From: Myxococcales bacterium
GTDB taxonomy: Bacteria > Myxococcota_A > Polyangia > GCA-2747355
Reading direction: 5' to 3'
Assembly (NCBI GenBank): GCA_020431405.1
Contig: JAGQIK010000585.1
Location: 1-40,263, forward strand
DNA length: 40,263 nucleotides
Both the position numbers and the translations under genes were made by a program. This document shows, one piece after another, positions 27,942-35,648 of this stretch. The notes below the pieces were generated by a model that searched no databases, was not told where the DNA came from, and was given only the letters and a program-made list of their open reading frames with translations. How positions within the stretch are numbered: the stretch's first letter is position 1; each line of letters opens with the position of its first letter.

Positions 27942-29027
27942 CTAGAGGTTCCCGCGCGCGGCCTGCTCGCGCTCGATCGACTCGAACAGCGCCTTGAAGT
28001 TGCCCTTGCCGAACGACTGGCAGCCCTTGCGCTGGATGATCTCGTAGAACAGCGTCGGCCGATCCTGCACCGGCCGCGAAAACAGCTGCAGCAGGTAGCC
28101 GCCCTCGTCGGTGTCGACAAGGATGCCGAGCTCGCGCACGGCCTCGCGCTTCTCGTCGATGCTGCCCACGCGCTGCCAAACCTCGTCGTAGTAGGTCTCG
28201 GGCACGTAGAGAAACTCGACGCCGTTATCGCGCAGCCGCGTGACAGTGTGCACGATGTCGTCGGTAAGCAGCGCCAAGTGCTGCACGCCGGGGCCGTCGT
28301 AGAAGTCGAGGTACTCCTGGATCTGGCTCTTCTTCTTGCCCGCCGCCGGCTCGTTGATCGGCATCTTGATGGCGCGCGTCTTGTTCGCCATGACCTTGCT
28401 ACGCAACGCCGAAAACTCGGTGGAGATGTCCGTGTCGTCGAACGAGACGAACTGGTGAAAGCCCAGCGTGCCCTTGTAGAAGTCGTGCCAGACGTCCATC
28501 TTGCCTTCTTCTACGTTGCCCACCACGTGGTCGACGGCGAGCAGACCCACGCTTTGCTCGTCGATGGGCGCCGGCCGAAAGCCCGGCAAGAACGGCCCGT
28601 CATAGCCGCGCCGGTCGACGAAGGTGTGCACCGTGTCGCCGTAGGTGCCGATGGTCGCCAGCCGCACGCGGCCGTGCTCGTCCTCGACATCATGCGGCTC
28701 GGCCACCGCGCGCGCGCCGCGCTCCACCGCCTCGGCGAAGCACAGGTCAGCGTCGTCGACCACAAACGCCACGTCGCGCACGCCGTCGCCGTGGCGCTCG
28801 ACGTGCTCGCCGACCTCGTGACCGCCCTGCATCGCCGACGTCACGCAGAGCCGGATCTTGTTCTGCACCAGCACGTAGCTGGCGCGGTCGCGCACGCCGG
28901 TCTCGGGGCCTGCATAGGCGACCTGCGAAAAGCCGAACGCCTTGCGGTAGTAGTAGGCCGCCTGCTTGGCGTTGCCGACCCACAGCTCGACATGGTGGAA
29001 CTGTTTGACGGGCAGTTGCTCGGTCAT
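27942..29027 (-). CDS. hppD: 4-hydroxyphenylpyruvate dioxygenase
   Basis: Fe(II) enzyme converting 4-hydroxyphenylpyruvate to homogentisate. It has 361 residues and two VOC halves: FHHVELWVGNAKQAAYYYRKAFGF at the start, and the catalytic half with iron ligands H167 (VDHVVGN), H250 (GVQHLALLTDDI) and E329 (LFYEIIQRKG). The family C-terminus GNFKALFESIEREQAARG is present. The ATG at 29027 is chosen because AGGGG lies about 7 bases upstream; an in-frame ATG at 29048 would ignore it. First gene of the hppD-hmgA operon; a promoter-like pair lies at 29072-29100. With hmgA it gives the upper tyrosine pathway. Confidence 0.95.
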   Translation of the reverse strand: MTEQLPVKQFHHVELWVGNAKQAAYYYRKAFGFSQVAYAGPETGVRDRASYVLVQNKIRLCVTSAMQGGHEVGEHVERHGDGVRDVAFVVDDADLCFAEAVERGARAVAEPHDVEDEHGRVRLATIGTYGDTVHTFVDRRGYDGPFLPGFRPAPIDEQSVGLLAVDHVVGNVEEGKMDVWHDFYKGTLGFHQFVSFDDTDISTEFSALRSKVMANKTRAIKMPINEPAAGKKKSQIQEYLDFYDGPGVQHLALLTDDIVHTVTRLRDNGVEFLYVPETYYDEVWQRVGSIDEKREAVRELGILVDTDEGGYLLQLFSRPVQDRPTLFYEIIQRKGCQSFGKGNFKALFESIEREQAARGNL

Positions 29028-29071
29028 TGCTAACCCCTTATTTTGCACGCGATTTCTCGCCTTCAGGGGGC

Positions 29072-29100
29072 CTTATAGGATCAACGCGGCGAACGCGCAA
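29072..29100 (-). promoter_or_regulatory. Candidate promoter for hppD-hmgA
   Basis: On the minus strand TTGCGC (29100-29095) and TATAAG (29077-29072) are exactly 17 bases apart. Transcription would start near 29065, leaving a leader of about 38 bases with the AGGGG ribosome-binding site. Spacing and position fit a housekeeping promoter; not tested. Confidence 0.5.
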
Positions 29101-29108
29101 CCGGCGTG

Positions 29109-30746
29109 CTAGTCGTGCTCGCGCCGCACTCGCAGCCCGCGCGGCGTGGCCAGTCGCTCGACGCCCGCCAACAGCGCGTCGACGATCACGGCCAGCAGCG
29201 CGGCCGGCACGGCGCCGGCCAGTACCAAGTCGGTGTCGGTGAGGCTCAGGCCGGTGACGATCGGCTCGCCGAGACCACCCGCGCCGATGAACGCTGCCAG
29301 CGTCGCCGTGCCGATGTTGATCACCATCGACGTGCGCACGCCGGCAAGGATCGTCGGCGCCGCCAGCGGCAGCTCCACGCGCCAGAGGCGCTGCATCGGG
29401 CGCATGCCGAGCCCCGTGCCGACCTCGAGCAAGCGCGGGTCGACGCCGCGCAGCCCCGTCACCGTGTTGCGGAGGATCGGCAGCAGCCCATACAGAAAGA
29501 GCGCGAAGATGGCCGGCTTCGCGCCGACCCCGAACAGCGGCAGCATAAACGCGAGCAGCGCGATGGAGGGGATGGTCTGCAGCACGCCAGCGGCCGCCAG
29601 CGTCAGCGCCGAAGCGCGCGGGCGGCGCGAGATCATCACGCCGATGGGGATGCCCAAAAGGCACGCCGCCAGCACGGCGACGCCGCTGAGCATCAGGTGC
29701 TCGGCGGTCAGCCGCAGCGTCTTGCCGCGCCGCTGCCAAAGCAGCGCGAAGAAGCCGAGCGCGCGGCGCTTCACCACGCGCTTGCCGCCGATCAAACCGC
29801 GGCTCTGCAGAAACACGCGCGCCGCCGAGGCGAAGCGCTTGCGCGAAAGCTCCACCTCGCCGTTGAGCACGCGCATGGTCACGTTGTCGATGCGCCCGGC
29901 CAGCATCGAAAACGCCGCGATCACCGCCGGCGCGCGCGCGGCCAGCTCGGCGCGCACCAGCGGCGCGGCCTCGTAGGGCGGAAAGAAGCGCCGGTCGTCG
30001 CGCAGGATCACCGCGTCTGCGTGAAGCAGCTTGGCGTCGGTGGAGTAACTGTCGCTGACGTCGACCTTGCCGTTCTTGAGCGCCTGGTAGACCAGATCGT
30101 GCTCCATACCGACGAGGTTCTTGGGCGCGAGCTTGTAGGCGCGCCGCAGCCCGACCATGCCGTCGTCGCGCCGCAGAAACTCGTAGGACATGCCCCAGCG
30201 CAGGTCGGGCACGCGAAGCAGGTCGCTGATCTTGCGCAGCGCGTGCTTCTTCGCCGCCGCCACGTGCGCGATCAGCACATAGGTGTTGCTAAAGCCGAAC
30301 GGCGCCAGCCACAGAAGCTTGTCCTGCTCGCGCGCCGCGCGGCTGACGCGCGCGAAGACCGCCGACGCGCTCTGCGCACTGCCCTTGTCCTTGAGGATCG
30401 CGCGCAGCGCCGTGCCGGTGTATTCGACGTAGCAGTCGATCTCGCCCGTCTTGAGCGCGGTATACGCCAGCTGGGTGCCGCCGAGGTTGTAGCGCCGCAC
30501 CACGCGCACGCCCGCGTGCGCCTCGGCCAGCTGCGCCAGCATCTCGCCGAGCAGCGTCGACTCGGTGAACTTCTTCGAGCCGATGGTGATCGTCGGCTTC
30601 TGCTTGCCGCGGCCGCCACCGCCGCCGCCAGCACCATCACCGCCGCCGCCGCGTTTGTCGGCGCGCCCGTCGGCGCCCACCAGCAGCGCCGCCACCAGCA
30701 GCGCCAGCAGCGCCGCCATCCGCCCCGCTCGCGCCAGCGCCTTCAC
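29109..30746 (-). CDS. Osmoprotectant-type ABC transporter: substrate-binding protein fused to permease
   Basis: Fusion of 545 residues from the OpuC/ProX-ProW family (betaine, choline, or ergothioneine-like compounds). An N-terminal signal or anchor helix (about 8-25) and a Gly-rich linker (about 32-47) precede the binding domain (about 51-315: ITIGSKKFTESTLLGEMLAQL, DCYVEYTGTALRAIL, VDVSDSYSTDAKL). The permease domain (about 335-540) has the EAA loop GVDPRLLEVGTGLGMRPMQRLWRVELPLA. The binding domain is N-terminal; in well-known fusions of this family it is C-terminal. Its start overlaps the ATPase stop by 4 bases (30743-30746). Only one ATPase and one fused subunit are needed for a complete importer. 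Confidence 0.9.
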   Translation of the reverse strand: MKALARAGRMAALLALLVAALLVGADGRADKRGGGGDGAGGGGGGRGKQKPTITIGSKKFTESTLLGEMLAQLAEAHAGVRVVRRYNLGGTQLAYTALKTGEIDCYVEYTGTALRAILKDKGSAQSASAVFARVSRAAREQDKLLWLAPFGFSNTYVLIAHVAAAKKHALRKISDLLRVPDLRWGMSYEFLRRDDGMVGLRRAYKLAPKNLVGMEHDLVYQALKNGKVDVSDSYSTDAKLLHADAVILRDDRRFFPPYEAAPLVRAELAARAPAVIAAFSMLAGRIDNVTMRVLNGEVELSRKRFASAARVFLQSRGLIGGKRVVKRRALGFFALLWQRRGKTLRLTAEHLMLSGVAVLAACLLGIPIGVMISRRPRASALTLAAAGVLQTIPSIALLAFMLPLFGVGAKPAIFALFLYGLLPILRNTVTGLRGVDPRLLEVGTGLGMRPMQRLWRVELPLAAPTILAGVRTSMVINIGTATLAAFIGAGGLGEPIVTGLSLTDTDLVLAGAVPAALLAVIVDALLAGVERLATPRGLRVRREHD

Positions 30747-31522
30747 CGCGAGACCTGCACCGTCTCTTCGGCAGGGTCGTCATCGCCAGCGTCCACCGTC
30801 ACCTCGTGACCGAGCATCTGGCGCACGAAGTCCGACGCCGGCGCGCGCTTGATCTCGGCCGGCGAGCCGAGCTGCTCGAGCGCCCCGCGCCGCAGGATCG
30901 CCACCTGATCGGCGAGCAGGAACGCCTCTTCCATGTCGTGCGTGACGATCACCACGGTCTTGCCGAGCTTGGACTTGAGGTCGATGAACTCGCGCTGCAG
31001 GCGGCGCCGGATCACGGGGTCGAGCGCGCCGAACGGCTCGTCCATCAGCAGCACCTCGGGGTTGGCCGCCAGCGCGCGCGCCAGACCCACGCGCTGGCGC
31101 TGCCCGCCGGAAAGCTCGAGCGGATAGCGGTCGGCGAAGCGGCCGTGCTCGAGCCCGAGCAGCTCGAACAGCTCGCGCCGCCGACGCTCGCGCCGCTCGG
31201 CGGGAAAGCCGAGCAGCCGCGGCACCACGTCGACGTTCTCGGCCGCCGTCATGTGCGGAAAGAGCCCCGCCTCCTGCACCACGTAGCCGATGCCGCGCCG
31301 CAGCTCGGCTACGTCGCGCTGCGCGATGTCGTGACCATCGACCAGCACGCGCCCGCCGGTCGGCCGCACCAGCCGATTGATCAGCTTGAGCGTCGTCGTC
31401 TTGCCGCACCCCGACGGCCCGACCAGCGCCATCGTGCTGCCGCGCGCCACCTCGAGGTCGATTCCAGCCAACACGTAGGGACCCTGCCCGTAGCGCTTCT
31501 CCACGCGCTCGAGCTTGATCAT
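30743..31522 (-). CDS. Osmoprotectant-type ABC transporter ATP-binding protein (OpuCA/ProV-like)
   Basis: ATPase of 259 residues that energises the fused transporter. Walker A is GPSGCGKTT (35-43), the Q-loop YVVQEAGLFPHMTAAENV, the signature LSGGQRQRVGLARAL, Walker B VLLMDEPFGALDP, and the H-loop VIVTHDMEEA. The closest family is the OpuCA/ProV group by sequence style (HMTAAENV, GALDPVIRRRLQREF). The tandem CBS domains that sense ionic strength in OpuA/OpuCA are missing: the protein ends shortly after the ATPase with a short acidic tail. The ATG at 31522 is supported by GGAAGGA about 6 bases upstream. First gene of the pair; divergent from the nucleobase permease. Confidence 0.92.
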   Translation of the reverse strand: MIKLERVEKRYGQGPYVLAGIDLEVARGSTMALVGPSGCGKTTTLKLINRLVRPTGGRVLVDGHDIAQRDVAELRRGIGYVVQEAGLFPHMTAAENVDVVPRLLGFPAERRERRRRELFELLGLEHGRFADRYPLELSGGQRQRVGLARALAANPEVLLMDEPFGALDPVIRRRLQREFIDLKSKLGKTVVIVTHDMEEAFLLADQVAILRRGALEQLGSPAEIKRAPASDFVRQMLGHEVTVDAGDDDPAEETVQVSR

Positions 31523-31620
31523 CGCGTCCTTCCGCTTGTTGGCCCGCTTCGGCATGAAGGGTCGAATATGCCGAACGACGAGCAATTTCGCTAGCAGCAG
31601 AGCAGCGATAGAATGGCTGC

Positions 31621-33012
31621 ATGGCATCCGAAGGCCTTATCTACGGCATCGACGACAAGCCGCCGCTGATCGAAACGATCGGTCTCGGCTTTCAGCACTA
31701 CCTGACGATGTTCGGCTCGACGCTGGCGATCCCGTATCTCGTCGGCGGCTACATCGGGCTGCCCAAGACCGACCAAGCCTTCGGCTGGCTCATCGGCACG
31801 CTGTTCTTCGTCAGCGGCATCACCACGCTGCTGCAGACGACGCTCGGCAACCGGCTGCCGATCATTCAGGGCGGCACCTTCTCGTTTCTCGGCCCGACCA
31901 AAGGGCTCTGTCAGAGCAAGGCGCTCGCCCACGCCTCGTGGCAGCTGCGCATGCAGAACGTGCAAGGCGCGATCATCTCGGGCGCCTTCGTCGAGATCTT
32001 TCTCGGCTTCACCGGCCTGCTCGGACGGCTGCTGCGCTCCATCGGCCCGATCACCATCGCACCCACCATCGCCCTCATCGGCCTCAGCCTCTACGAGTAC
32101 GGCGCGCCCAAGGCGGGCACGCATTGGGGCATCGGCGCGCTGACCATCGGGCTGATCATCCTCTTCTCGCAGTACCTGCGCCGCACGCACCGCATCTTCG
32201 AGCTGTTTCCGATCCTGCTCGCGATCCTCATCGCCTGGGGCACCGCGGCGATCCTGACGGTCACCGGCGTGTTCGGCCCCGGCCATCCCGCGCACGTCTC
32301 CACGGCGGCGCTCGCCGTCGCCCCGTGGTTCCGGCTGCCCTACCCGGGGCAGTGGGGCATGCCCAAGTTTTCGCTGCCCGGCTTCGTGACGTTTCTCGCC
32401 GGCTACCTGTCGTCCATCGTCGAGTCGGTGGGCGACTACTACGCCTGCGCGCGCCTCGCCGGCGCCGGCATCCCCACCAAACAGATGATCAACCGAGGCA
32501 TCGGCATGGAGGGCGTGGGCTGTCTCGTCGCCGGCGCCTTCGGCACGGGCAACGCGACCACGTCCTACAGCGAGAACATCGGCGCCATCGGCCTGACGCG
32601 TGTGGGCAGCCGCGTCGTCGTGCAGGCGGGCGCGATCCTGATGCTGGTGCTCGGCGCCGTAGGCAAGTTCGGCGCGCTGTTCGCCACCGTGCCCGACCCC
32701 ATCGTCGGCGGCATGTACTGCGCGATGTTCGGCATGATCGCCGCCGTAGGCCTCTCCAACCTGCAGTTCGTCGACCTCAACTCGGCGCGCAACCTCTTCA
32801 TCCTCGGCTTCGCGTTCTTCATGGGCCTCTCGCTGCCGATCTACGTCGTGGCCCACCCGCTGAGCTTCGACCCGCAGTGGCTAGCCGACATCATCAACAT
32901 CCTCGGCCGCAAAGAAGCCGGCATGGCTGTCGCCGCGCTCATCGCCGTGCTGCTCGACAACACCATCCCAGGCACCCCGGAAGAGCGCGGCCTGAGCGGC
33001 TGGCACGGGTAA
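31621..33012 (+). CDS. Nucleobase:cation symporter-2 family permease (xanthine/uracil type)
   Basis: Inner-membrane permease of 463 residues with about 12-14 hydrophobic helices. NCS2/NAT-family marks include IGLGFQHYLTMFGSTLAIP, IIQGGTFSFLGP, SVGDYYACARLAGAG, and the signature loop YSENIGAIGLTRVGS, which matches the conserved [QEP]-N-x-G-x4-T-[RKG] motif. It imports purine or pyrimidine bases with protons or sodium; the exact base is not fixed by these motifs. A dihydropyrimidinase gene lies downstream on the other strand, pointing to base catabolism. It is followed by the long structured non-coding region, which could be its 3' UTR. An out-of-frame ATG at 31613 is not used. Confidence 0.9.
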   Translation: MASEGLIYGIDDKPPLIETIGLGFQHYLTMFGSTLAIPYLVGGYIGLPKTDQAFGWLIGTLFFVSGITTLLQTTLGNRLPIIQGGTFSFLGPTKGLCQSKALAHASWQLRMQNVQGAIISGAFVEIFLGFTGLLGRLLRSIGPITIAPTIALIGLSLYEYGAPKAGTHWGIGALTIGLIILFSQYLRRTHRIFELFPILLAILIAWGTAAILTVTGVFGPGHPAHVSTAALAVAPWFRLPYPGQWGMPKFSLPGFVTFLAGYLSSIVESVGDYYACARLAGAGIPTKQMINRGIGMEGVGCLVAGAFGTGNATTSYSENIGAIGLTRVGSRVVVQAGAILMLVLGAVGKFGALFATVPDPIVGGMYCAMFGMIAAVGLSNLQFVDLNSARNLFILGFAFFMGLSLPIYVVAHPLSFDPQWLADIINILGRKEAGMAVAALIAVLLDNTIPGTPEERGLSGWHG

Positions 33013-33207
33013 GCGGCGGCCCTACACATCGGGCAAGATCCCACGACGGGGCACCATAGCGCCAAGATTTCATAGCGCTAGACTTGCCCACGCGCGCCAA
33101 CTCAATAAACTCGATCTCATCTCGACGGGAAATTCATACGCAGGATTTCCGAATGCGTCGGGCCCCGAGCAGGGCTCTACGGCGGTCCTCCTCGGTTTCG
33201 CGGGCCA

Positions 33208-33227
33208 CGCTTTTCACGTGAAGAGCG
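33208..33227. promoter_or_regulatory. 20-bp palindrome, possible operator
   Basis: CGCTTTTCACGTGAAGAGCG is symmetric at every position except one T/G pair, with a perfect 10-bp centre TTCACGTGAA. It lies about 40 bases upstream of the long Shine-Dalgarno. Perfect symmetry with no loop favours a protein-binding DNA site over an RNA hairpin. Confidence 0.45.
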
Positions 33228-33264
33228 AAACGCAAATACTGGGTCCCGCGTGTTGGCTTCGCCG

Positions 33265-33280
33265 GAAAGGAGGTGATCCA
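33265..33280 (+). promoter_or_regulatory. Ultra-long Shine-Dalgarno (16 bases complementary to the 16S 3' tail)
   Basis: GAAAGGAGGTGATCCA is the exact complement of TGGATCACCTCCTTTC, the usual 3' end of bacterial 16S rRNA and its immediate extension. Seven bases separate GGAGG from the TTG at 33281, the ideal distance. The same AGGAGGT (33268-33274) can pair with ACCTCCT (33317-33323). Confidence 0.6.
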
Positions 33281-33325
33281 TTGTCTAGTCTGAAACCGGT
33301 GATCTGCGAGGTGGTGACCTCCTAG
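33281..33325 (+). CDS. Possible 14-codon leader peptide (MSSLKPVICEVVTS)
   Basis: A TTG-initiated frame 7 bases after a near-perfect Shine-Dalgarno encodes MSSLKPVICEVVTS and stops at TAG 33323. Support is the ribosome-binding site alone; the frame is too short for codon statistics. Its last codons and stop form the strand that can mask the Shine-Dalgarno, and GAGGT (33308-33312) can instead pair with ACCTC (33317-33321), so two exclusive foldings exist. The Lys-Pro-x-x-x-Glu pattern is loosely like PqqA-type precursors but lacks the Glu-x3-Tyr pair, so that assignment is not made. A leader peptide or a non-translated ribosome-binding decoy are both possible. Confidence 0.3.
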   Translation: MSSLKPVICEVVTS

Positions 33326-33421
33326 GCTGTGACTAAACGATGTTCAAGCGGCTCTGCCGCACCCTGTTTGAAGGGCGCCGCAGAGTAAAGGAAGGCCTGG
33401 GAGAGACCCAGGCACCACCGC

Positions 33422-33583
33422 AGCCCCGACGACTCCCGCACATCACCGGCGGGACCGCATAGCTCCGGCACGAGGCCACGGTCGCAAGTGCGACCGAGCG
33501 TCAATCTAATCGATTGATTCGACCGCTGACGCGGTCGAAATGGCCGCCGGGGCGTGTGGAGAAATCGTCGGGGCTTTTTTTTT
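33422..33583 (+). terminator. Rho-independent-type terminator formed by a long-range closing helix
   Basis: AGCCCCGACGA (33422-33432) pairs perfectly with TCGTCGGGGCT (33565-33575), followed at once by nine T residues (33575-33583). There is no local left arm, so the terminator stem must enclose three internal hairpins. It would end plus-strand transcripts before the convergent gene at 33641. Confidence 0.6.
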
Positions 33584-33640
33584 GCCCGCCGCCCACTAGG
33601 CCGCGCACCCGCAGCCGGCGCGGCGCGCCGAGCGCCCGAG

Positions 33641-34243
33641 CTACTGGAAGTAGCCGCTGAGGCGCTGCTCGAGCTCGACGCGGTCGAACTCGGAGACGAC
33701 CAGCGGCGACTCCTTGGGCGCACGCAACGTCGGCTTACGCGCGCTCTCGCGGTAGTGAATCGCCGTCTGCTCGGTGTCGACTACCAGCCGGCAGTCGCCC
33801 ACCACGTAGCAGGGCTCGCGCTCTTCGAGGAAGTAGGCGTTCCACTCGAAGCTGTCCATGCGCACGTGCGTCAGATCGGCATCGCACTCTTTGCGCAGCG
33901 CGCGCAGCACGTCGAAGGAGAACGAGTCGGCCGAGCCCGACGACGTCTGATACTCGTGCTTGAGCATCAGGTAGGCGTTGTAGCTGACGACCTCGATGCT
34001 GCCGGTGCCGTCCTCGACAACGAAGTTGTTGGCGCGCGCGAAGCTCAGCTCGAGGCGCCGGCCGGAGTTGGTGACGGCGCGACAGTAGATCTGGTAGGCG
34101 ACGACGTTGACGCCGAGCAACGGCGACTGGATCTTCTTCAGCGCGCGCGCGCGGCCCTTGACTGCCATCAGGCCTTCGCGCGCCTCACTGATTTTGCAAA
34201 GCGGCGTCTCTTTGACCAGGCGCTTGACGGCCGCGAGCGTCAT
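33641..34243 (-). CDS. Hypothetical protein downstream of dihydropyrimidinase
   Basis: Cytoplasmic protein of 200 residues with no signal peptide or membrane helix. It begins MTLAAVKRLVKETPLCKISEAREG. The middle contains FVVEDGTGSIEVVSYNAYL and later EWNAYFLEEREPCYVVGDCRLV, a beta-rich pattern that recalls the GIDE-type (PF12483) domain, where a DGTG turn is followed by an EExEPxYVxG strand. That resemblance is weak and by eye. It starts 13 bases after the dihydropyrimidinase stop, so the two are likely one operon, but no mechanistic link is evident. It is convergent with the structured RNA region. Confidence 0.65.
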   Translation of the reverse strand: MTLAAVKRLVKETPLCKISEAREGLMAVKGRARALKKIQSPLLGVNVVAYQIYCRAVTNSGRRLELSFARANNFVVEDGTGSIEVVSYNAYLMLKHEYQTSSGSADSFSFDVLRALRKECDADLTHVRMDSFEWNAYFLEEREPCYVVGDCRLVVDTEQTAIHYRESARKPTLRAPKESPLVVSEFDRVELEQRLSGYFQ

Positions 34244-34256
34244 CAGCGCCGCGCTG

Positions 34257-35648
34257 CTAGAAATGGGTCGGCTCGCGCTGCAGGAAGCGCCCCCGCCCCA
34301 CCGTACCGACGAACTTGCCGTCGCGGGCGGCGACCGCGCCGCGCACGGTGACCACCTCCGGATAGCCGGTGACCTTCCAGCCCTCGAACGCGCTGTAATC
34401 GACGTTCATCGTCTGCTGCTTCTGCGAGATCGTGGTCTGACGCTTGGGGTCCCAGATCACGAGATCGGCGTCGGCGCCGAGCTGGATGGTGCCCTTGCGC
34501 GGGAAGAGCCCGAAGATCTTGGCCGCCTGTGTGCTCGCCGAATCGACGAAGCGGTGCAGGTCGAGACGTCCCTTGGCCACGCCCTCCGAGTAGAGCAGCT
34601 TCACGCGCTCCTCGAGCGCCGGGATGCCGTTGGGGATCTTGCGGAAGTCGTCTTTGCCCATCGGCTTCTGGTCGCCGTAGTCGAACGGCGCGTGGTCCGT
34701 GGCGACCGTCGAGATCAGCCCGTGCTTGACGCCCGCCCACAGCACGTCCTGGTTGCGCTTGTCGCGCAGCGGCGGCGACATGACGAACTTGGCCGCCTCG
34801 AAGCCGTCGCGCTCGGCGTAGGTCATGTCGAGTAGCAGGAACTGGATCAGCGTCTCGACCCACGCGTTGACGCCGCGATGCTTGGCGCGGCGCGCGTTGG
34901 CGAGCGCCTCTTCGCACGACAGGTGAACGACGTAGACGTGCGCGTCGTGCACCTCGGCGAAGGTCATCAGGTGGTTGGTGCCCTCGGCTTCGACCAGCGG
35001 CGGGCGGCTGTGGTAGTGCCACTCGGGCTCGACCTTGCCCTCGTCGAAGAGGCGCTGCGACATCTCGGTGACGAGCGTCTCGTTCTCGCAGTGCGCGGTG
35101 GTGATCACGCCGAGCTGCTTGGCGAGCTTGAGCGTGTTGTAGAGCTCGCCGTCGTCGATGCCGAAGGCACCCTTGTAGGCGAGGAAGATCTTGAACGAGC
35201 CGACACCTTTGCCGACGATCTCGCGCGTCTGCGCCTCGACCTCCTCGTCGTAGCGCGTCACGGCGAGGTGGTAGGTGTAGTCGCAGGCCGAGCTGCCTTC
35301 GCTCTGCTTGTTCCACGTCTCGAACGCGGCGAGCGGCTGCTCGCTTTTGCCTGGGATGCAGAAGTCGATGAAGGTCGTGGTGCCGCCGAGGATCGCCGCC
35401 TTGCTGCCGCTGGTGTAGCTGTCCTTGGCGTAGGTGCCCATGAACGGCAGGTAGATGTGCGTGTGCGGATCGATGAAGCCGGGGAAGACGTACTTACCGC
35501 TGGCGTCGATGACCTCGGTGCCGGGCGGGAGCTGCGAGGCGTCGATGTTCTTGTCGATGCGGGTGATCGTCTCGTTCTCGGCGTAGACGTCCGCCGTGTA
35601 GCGCGCCGACGCGGTGACGACCTCGCCACCTTTGACCAGTAGTCCCAT
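34257..35648 (-). CDS. hydA: Dihydropyrimidinase / D-hydantoinase
   Basis: Zinc amidohydrolase of 463 residues, opening the ring of dihydropyrimidines (reductive uracil/thymine pathway) or 5-substituted hydantoins. Motifs: metal-binding GFIDPHTHIYLPF, the carbamylated Lys region SFKIFLAYKGAFG, TAHCEN, VVHLSCEEAL, and the Asp motif VATDHAPFDYGDQKP. The ATG at 35648 follows GGGAGG by 6 bases; the frame stays open far upstream across the lipoprotein gene on the other strand, but that part is not coding. Together with the nearby nucleobase permease it suggests pyrimidine salvage or use as nitrogen source. The usual partners (dihydropyrimidine dehydrogenase, beta-ureidopropionase) are not in the window. 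Confidence 0.93.
   Translation of the reverse strand: MGLLVKGGEVVTASARYTADVYAENETITRIDKNIDASQLPPGTEVIDASGKYVFPGFIDPHTHIYLPFMGTYAKDSYTSGSKAAILGGTTTFIDFCIPGKSEQPLAAFETWNKQSEGSSACDYTYHLAVTRYDEEVEAQTREIVGKGVGSFKIFLAYKGAFGIDDGELYNTLKLAKQLGVITTAHCENETLVTEMSQRLFDEGKVEPEWHYHSRPPLVEAEGTNHLMTFAEVHDAHVYVVHLSCEEALANARRAKHRGVNAWVETLIQFLLLDMTYAERDGFEAAKFVMSPPLRDKRNQDVLWAGVKHGLISTVATDHAPFDYGDQKPMGKDDFRKIPNGIPALEERVKLLYSEGVAKGRLDLHRFVDSASTQAAKIFGLFPRKGTIQLGADADLVIWDPKRQTTISQKQQTMNVDYSAFEGWKVTGYPEVVTVRGAVAARDGKFVGTVGRGRFLQREPTHF

Larger units (their letters stand above)
33013..33640 (+). ncRNA. Non-coding region: candidate structured RNA (about 33208-33583)
   Basis: A 628-base gap with no conventional gene. 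Upstream part: inverted repeats GGGCAAG/CTTGCCC (33031/33083) and a 20-bp palindrome (33208-33227). Main part: a very long Shine-Dalgarno (33265-33280), a 14-codon ORF (33281-33325), then hairpins at 33352-33385 (CTCTGC...GCAGAG with inner CCCT/AGGG), 33395-33413 (GCCTGGG-AGAGA-CCCAGGC), 33434-33454 (TCCCGC/GCGGGA), 33479-33496 (CGGTCGC-AAGT-GCGACCG) and 33518-33539 (TTCGACCGC-TGAC-GCGGTCGAA). An 11-bp helix AGCCCCGACGA/TCGTCGGGGCT (33422-33432 with 33565-33575) closes the last three hairpins and is followed by T9. Such density of perfect stems on the plus strand argues for a folded transcript. I do not recognise a known RNA family. Confidence 0.55.

Noticed and set aside
33265-33280. Minus-strand match to the 3' end of 16S rRNA
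   Set aside because: TGGATCACCTCCTTTC is the 16S tail, but the bases before it do not match 16S (no GGAAGGTGCGGC), so it is the mirror of a long Shine-Dalgarno and not an rRNA fragment.
33281-33325. PqqA-like cofactor precursor
   Set aside because: KPxxxE is suggestive, but the required Glu-x3-Tyr pair is absent and no radical-SAM or pqq gene is in the window.
33352-33385. Hairpin as a simple terminator of the permease gene
   Set aside because: No T-run follows it; the only T-run is at 33575-33583.
33340-33462. 40-codon frame MFKRLCRTLFEG... after the leader ORF
   Set aside because: It has no ribosome-binding site and runs through several perfect hairpins that explain its sequence better than coding.
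33422-33583. Retron msr/msd with flanking inverted repeats
   Set aside because: No reverse transcriptase gene lies nearby and the closing helix is followed by a T-run typical of a terminator.
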